Origin: a virus | Length of the DNA: 20,266 nt | Virus record (IMG/VR): IMGVR_UViG_3300044971_000125 | Location: 1-20,266 of that record | Direction: 5' to 3' (one strand) | In this document: positions 19,090 through 20,266 of the stretch, piece by piece | Layout: every line of letters begins with the position of its first letter | How positions within the stretch are numbered: position 1 is the first letter of the stretch | The notes under the pieces: generated by a model | The model's input: the letters and a program-made list of their open reading frames with translations, nothing else | What the model was told of the DNA's origin: nothing | Database searches by the model: none | Translations under genes and position numbers: made by a program

Positions 19090-20266
19090 CTGCAGTACAG
19101 CTCAAGGTTTGGACACCTTCGACGTTATCGTCATACTCTTTGAAGTTCTCCCAATCTACTGTATCAGGTACTAACATCTTGAGTTGGCGATAAGTATCTT
19201 CGCTACACTCTTCATACGGAGCTTGTTTGTAGGTTCCACCATCCATCGGTAAGAAAGACACACCAGTTACTTCATCGAAGTGCTTAAATGTCCATGCTCC
19301 AACATCCATCCACTCGTTCTCTAACACAGAGATAGTTACTGACGGCTTATGCTCACAGTAGTGACGCTGGAACAACAACCACAAACGCAAGTGTTGAATC
19401 GCAGACAAATCTTCACGCAACAATGCACCGTCAGCTACAGCAACAGGGAAGCTAAATACTGTTGTTGAATCAGGTTTCATTACGCAAGGCTCAGCAACGA
19501 ACCCAGCTTGAATCATGAATTGAGTGAGAGGGTCTTTGTTATCAGCTCTGACCCGTCGAATATAGTATTTACTATGCTGAGGATGTATGCCAGAGGCAGT
19601 AGAACAGAGCTGAGATACGGTTCCCTCGGGCTTGATGGCTGTGACAGCAACACTTTGATTAATACCAATAGCAGAAGCGAATTCAGCATTGACACTGATA
19701 GCGATATCACGAAGTTTCTCCAATCGTGCAGGTAATCCTTCATCATCAGGATTGTTAAGTAAAGTATTGTCGCAAATACCTGTCATTGATACACCTAAGA
19801 GTGCTTCTTCTTCAGTGTTCTTTTGCCAGATTTTACGCAGATACGGGAAGTCTGTTAACGACGCTTGAAAAGTTCCCAAGATTGTTGCCAGCCTGATTTT
19901 ATTGCTGATGGTATCGAAAGTGTCGTCAGAACGAATGATACAAGAAGACAAATTACAGAACTGATAGGGACGAAGAATAATCTCAGAGCAAGGATTAGTA
20001 CCAAACGCATACGACGCATCCCTACGACCATTCTTCGCAGCTTGCTTTTGACTTGCTTCACGATTGAAGATACCACGCTCTCCACTGTGTGATTCATAGA
20101 TTGAACTCCATTCACGCATGAATTGACCAATAGATGGAGTCTCAACATAGGTAGCGGAGTTATTCGCTAACGCACGTTGTCCTTGACCATCCCACCAGTT
20201 ACCTGCCTTAGCGTGAGCCATCTTGTCGTCTGTTAAATCAGACAGGCTAATCATTGCCGACCGTCG
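19073..20266 (-). CDS. nrdJ: Class II (adenosylcobalamin-dependent) ribonucleotide reductase, C-terminal part
   Basis: The frame is open to the window edge; four residues (RRSA) precede the first internal Met, so the gene continues outside. It reduces ribonucleotides to deoxyribonucleotides for phage DNA synthesis, with vitamin B12 as radical source. NPCSEI carries the catalytic Asn, thiyl-radical Cys and Glu (N87, C89, E91 counting from that Met). C100, eleven residues on, is the partner cysteine, the same spacing as C408/C419 in the Lactobacillus enzyme. KPEGTVSQL and SGIHP are the substrate-binding loops. The C-terminal SCTAGGC holds the redox shuttle pair. The gene's last codons are overlapped by an HNH gene, and a divergent copy of its tail lies about 600 bases downstream. 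Confidence 0.92.
   Translation of the reverse strand, partial: RRSAMISLSDLTDDKMAHAKAGNWWDGQGQRALANNSATYVETPSIGQFMREWSSIYESHSGERGIFNREASQKQAAKNGRRDASYAFGTNPCSEIILRPYQFCNLSSCIIRSDDTFDTISNKIRLATILGTFQASLTDFPYLRKIWQKNTEEEALLGVSMTGICDNTLLNNPDDEGLPARLEKLRDIAISVNAEFASAIGINQSVAVTAIKPEGTVSQLCSTASGIHPQHSKYYIRRVRADNKDPLTQFMIQAGFVAEPCVMKPDSTTVFSFPVAVADGALLREDLSAIQHLRLWLLFQRHYCEHKPSVTISVLENEWMDVGAWTFKHFDEVTGVSFLPMDGGTYKQAPYEECSEDTYRQLKMLVPDTVDWENFKEYDDNVEGVQTLSCTAGGCEI

Larger units (their letters stand above)
18491..19105 (-). mobile_element. Putative HNH-acb2 insertion unit carrying a replacement reductase tail (about 615 bp)
   Basis: The unit runs from the Leu codon of the proximal reductase tail (19105) through the HNH and acb2 genes to the base before the duplicate tail (18491). 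Both ends carry the same protein tail, so the host reductase reads through into a complete C-terminus while the old one is left outside. There are no terminal inverted repeats and no transposase, and almost every base is coding, which leaves no room for an intron core. The boundaries are approximate, since homology between the tails is at protein level and the upstream exchange point could lie inside the reductase gene. Confidence 0.55.

Noticed and set aside
18491-19105. The duplicated tails as evidence of a group I or II intron with alternative 3' exons in nrdJ
   Set aside because: HNH and acb2 coding sequence fill almost all of the 615 bases between the tails, leaving no room for a catalytic intron core, and the unspliced gene already ends in a complete tail. 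A split or degenerate intron cannot be fully excluded.
1-20266. tRNA genes, CRISPR arrays, integrase or attachment sites
   Set aside because: None seen on either strand: no cloverleaf-like stretch in the short gaps, no regularly spaced repeats outside the fibre shaft, and no recombinase gene in the window.

Overview
The window is a stretch of a tailed double-stranded DNA bacteriophage genome. It carries a podovirus-type (T7-like in plan) virion module, lysis genes, and the start of a convergent metabolic/anti-defence block. There are no host housekeeping genes, rRNA or tRNA. Genes are tightly packed, with TAATG, ATGA and GTGA stop/start overlaps. The moderately AT-leaning composition and the protein families resemble phages of aquatic bacteria. 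The host cannot be named from the sequence.

Plus strand, 1-3466: C-terminal part of the portal protein, a sigma70-type promoter, a small unknown protein, a zinc-ribbon protein, the scaffold and the major capsid protein. A hairpin terminator follows the capsid gene, as in T7, and a promoter overlaps it.

Plus strand, 3550-9392: an HNH endonuclease gene is followed by a tail-fibre cassette. The first fibre gene has no ATG, GTG or TTG for about 320 codons and probably starts at AUU. Then come a short fibre-tip protein, a small conserved protein, a carbohydrate-binding-like fibre protein, a 64-residue protein, a fibre with a C-terminal Peptidase_G2-like domain, a 32-residue ORF, an XhlA-like membrane protein and a small probable virion protein. 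In T7 the fibre gene lies after the internal virion genes, so this placement is different.

Plus strand, 9395-18305: four very small, lysine-rich proteins; a promoter that should give a nearly leaderless mRNA for tail tubular protein A; tail tubular protein B; a collar-type fibre protein; three internal virion (DNA-ejection) proteins; a holin; and an M15-type endolysin.

Minus strand, 20266-18412: the C-terminal half of a class II (B12-dependent) ribonucleotide reductase, an HNH endonuclease starting inside its last codons, an Acb2-family (anti-CBASS cyclic-nucleotide sponge) protein, and a strong UUCG-loop terminator. Between acb2 and the terminator lies a second, divergent copy of the reductase C-terminal redox tail: LSCTAGGCSI plus stop, against LSCTAGGCEI plus stop on the gene itself. 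Seven of the eight residues of the shared LSCTAGGC use a different codon in the two copies. The simplest reading is that a unit of about 615 bp, holding a replacement reductase tail, an HNH nuclease and an anti-defence gene, was inserted at the 3' end of the resident reductase gene, leaving its original tail stranded downstream. This looks like a natural 'cleave, replace with a recoded end, carry cargo' element and is the main discovery candidate here.
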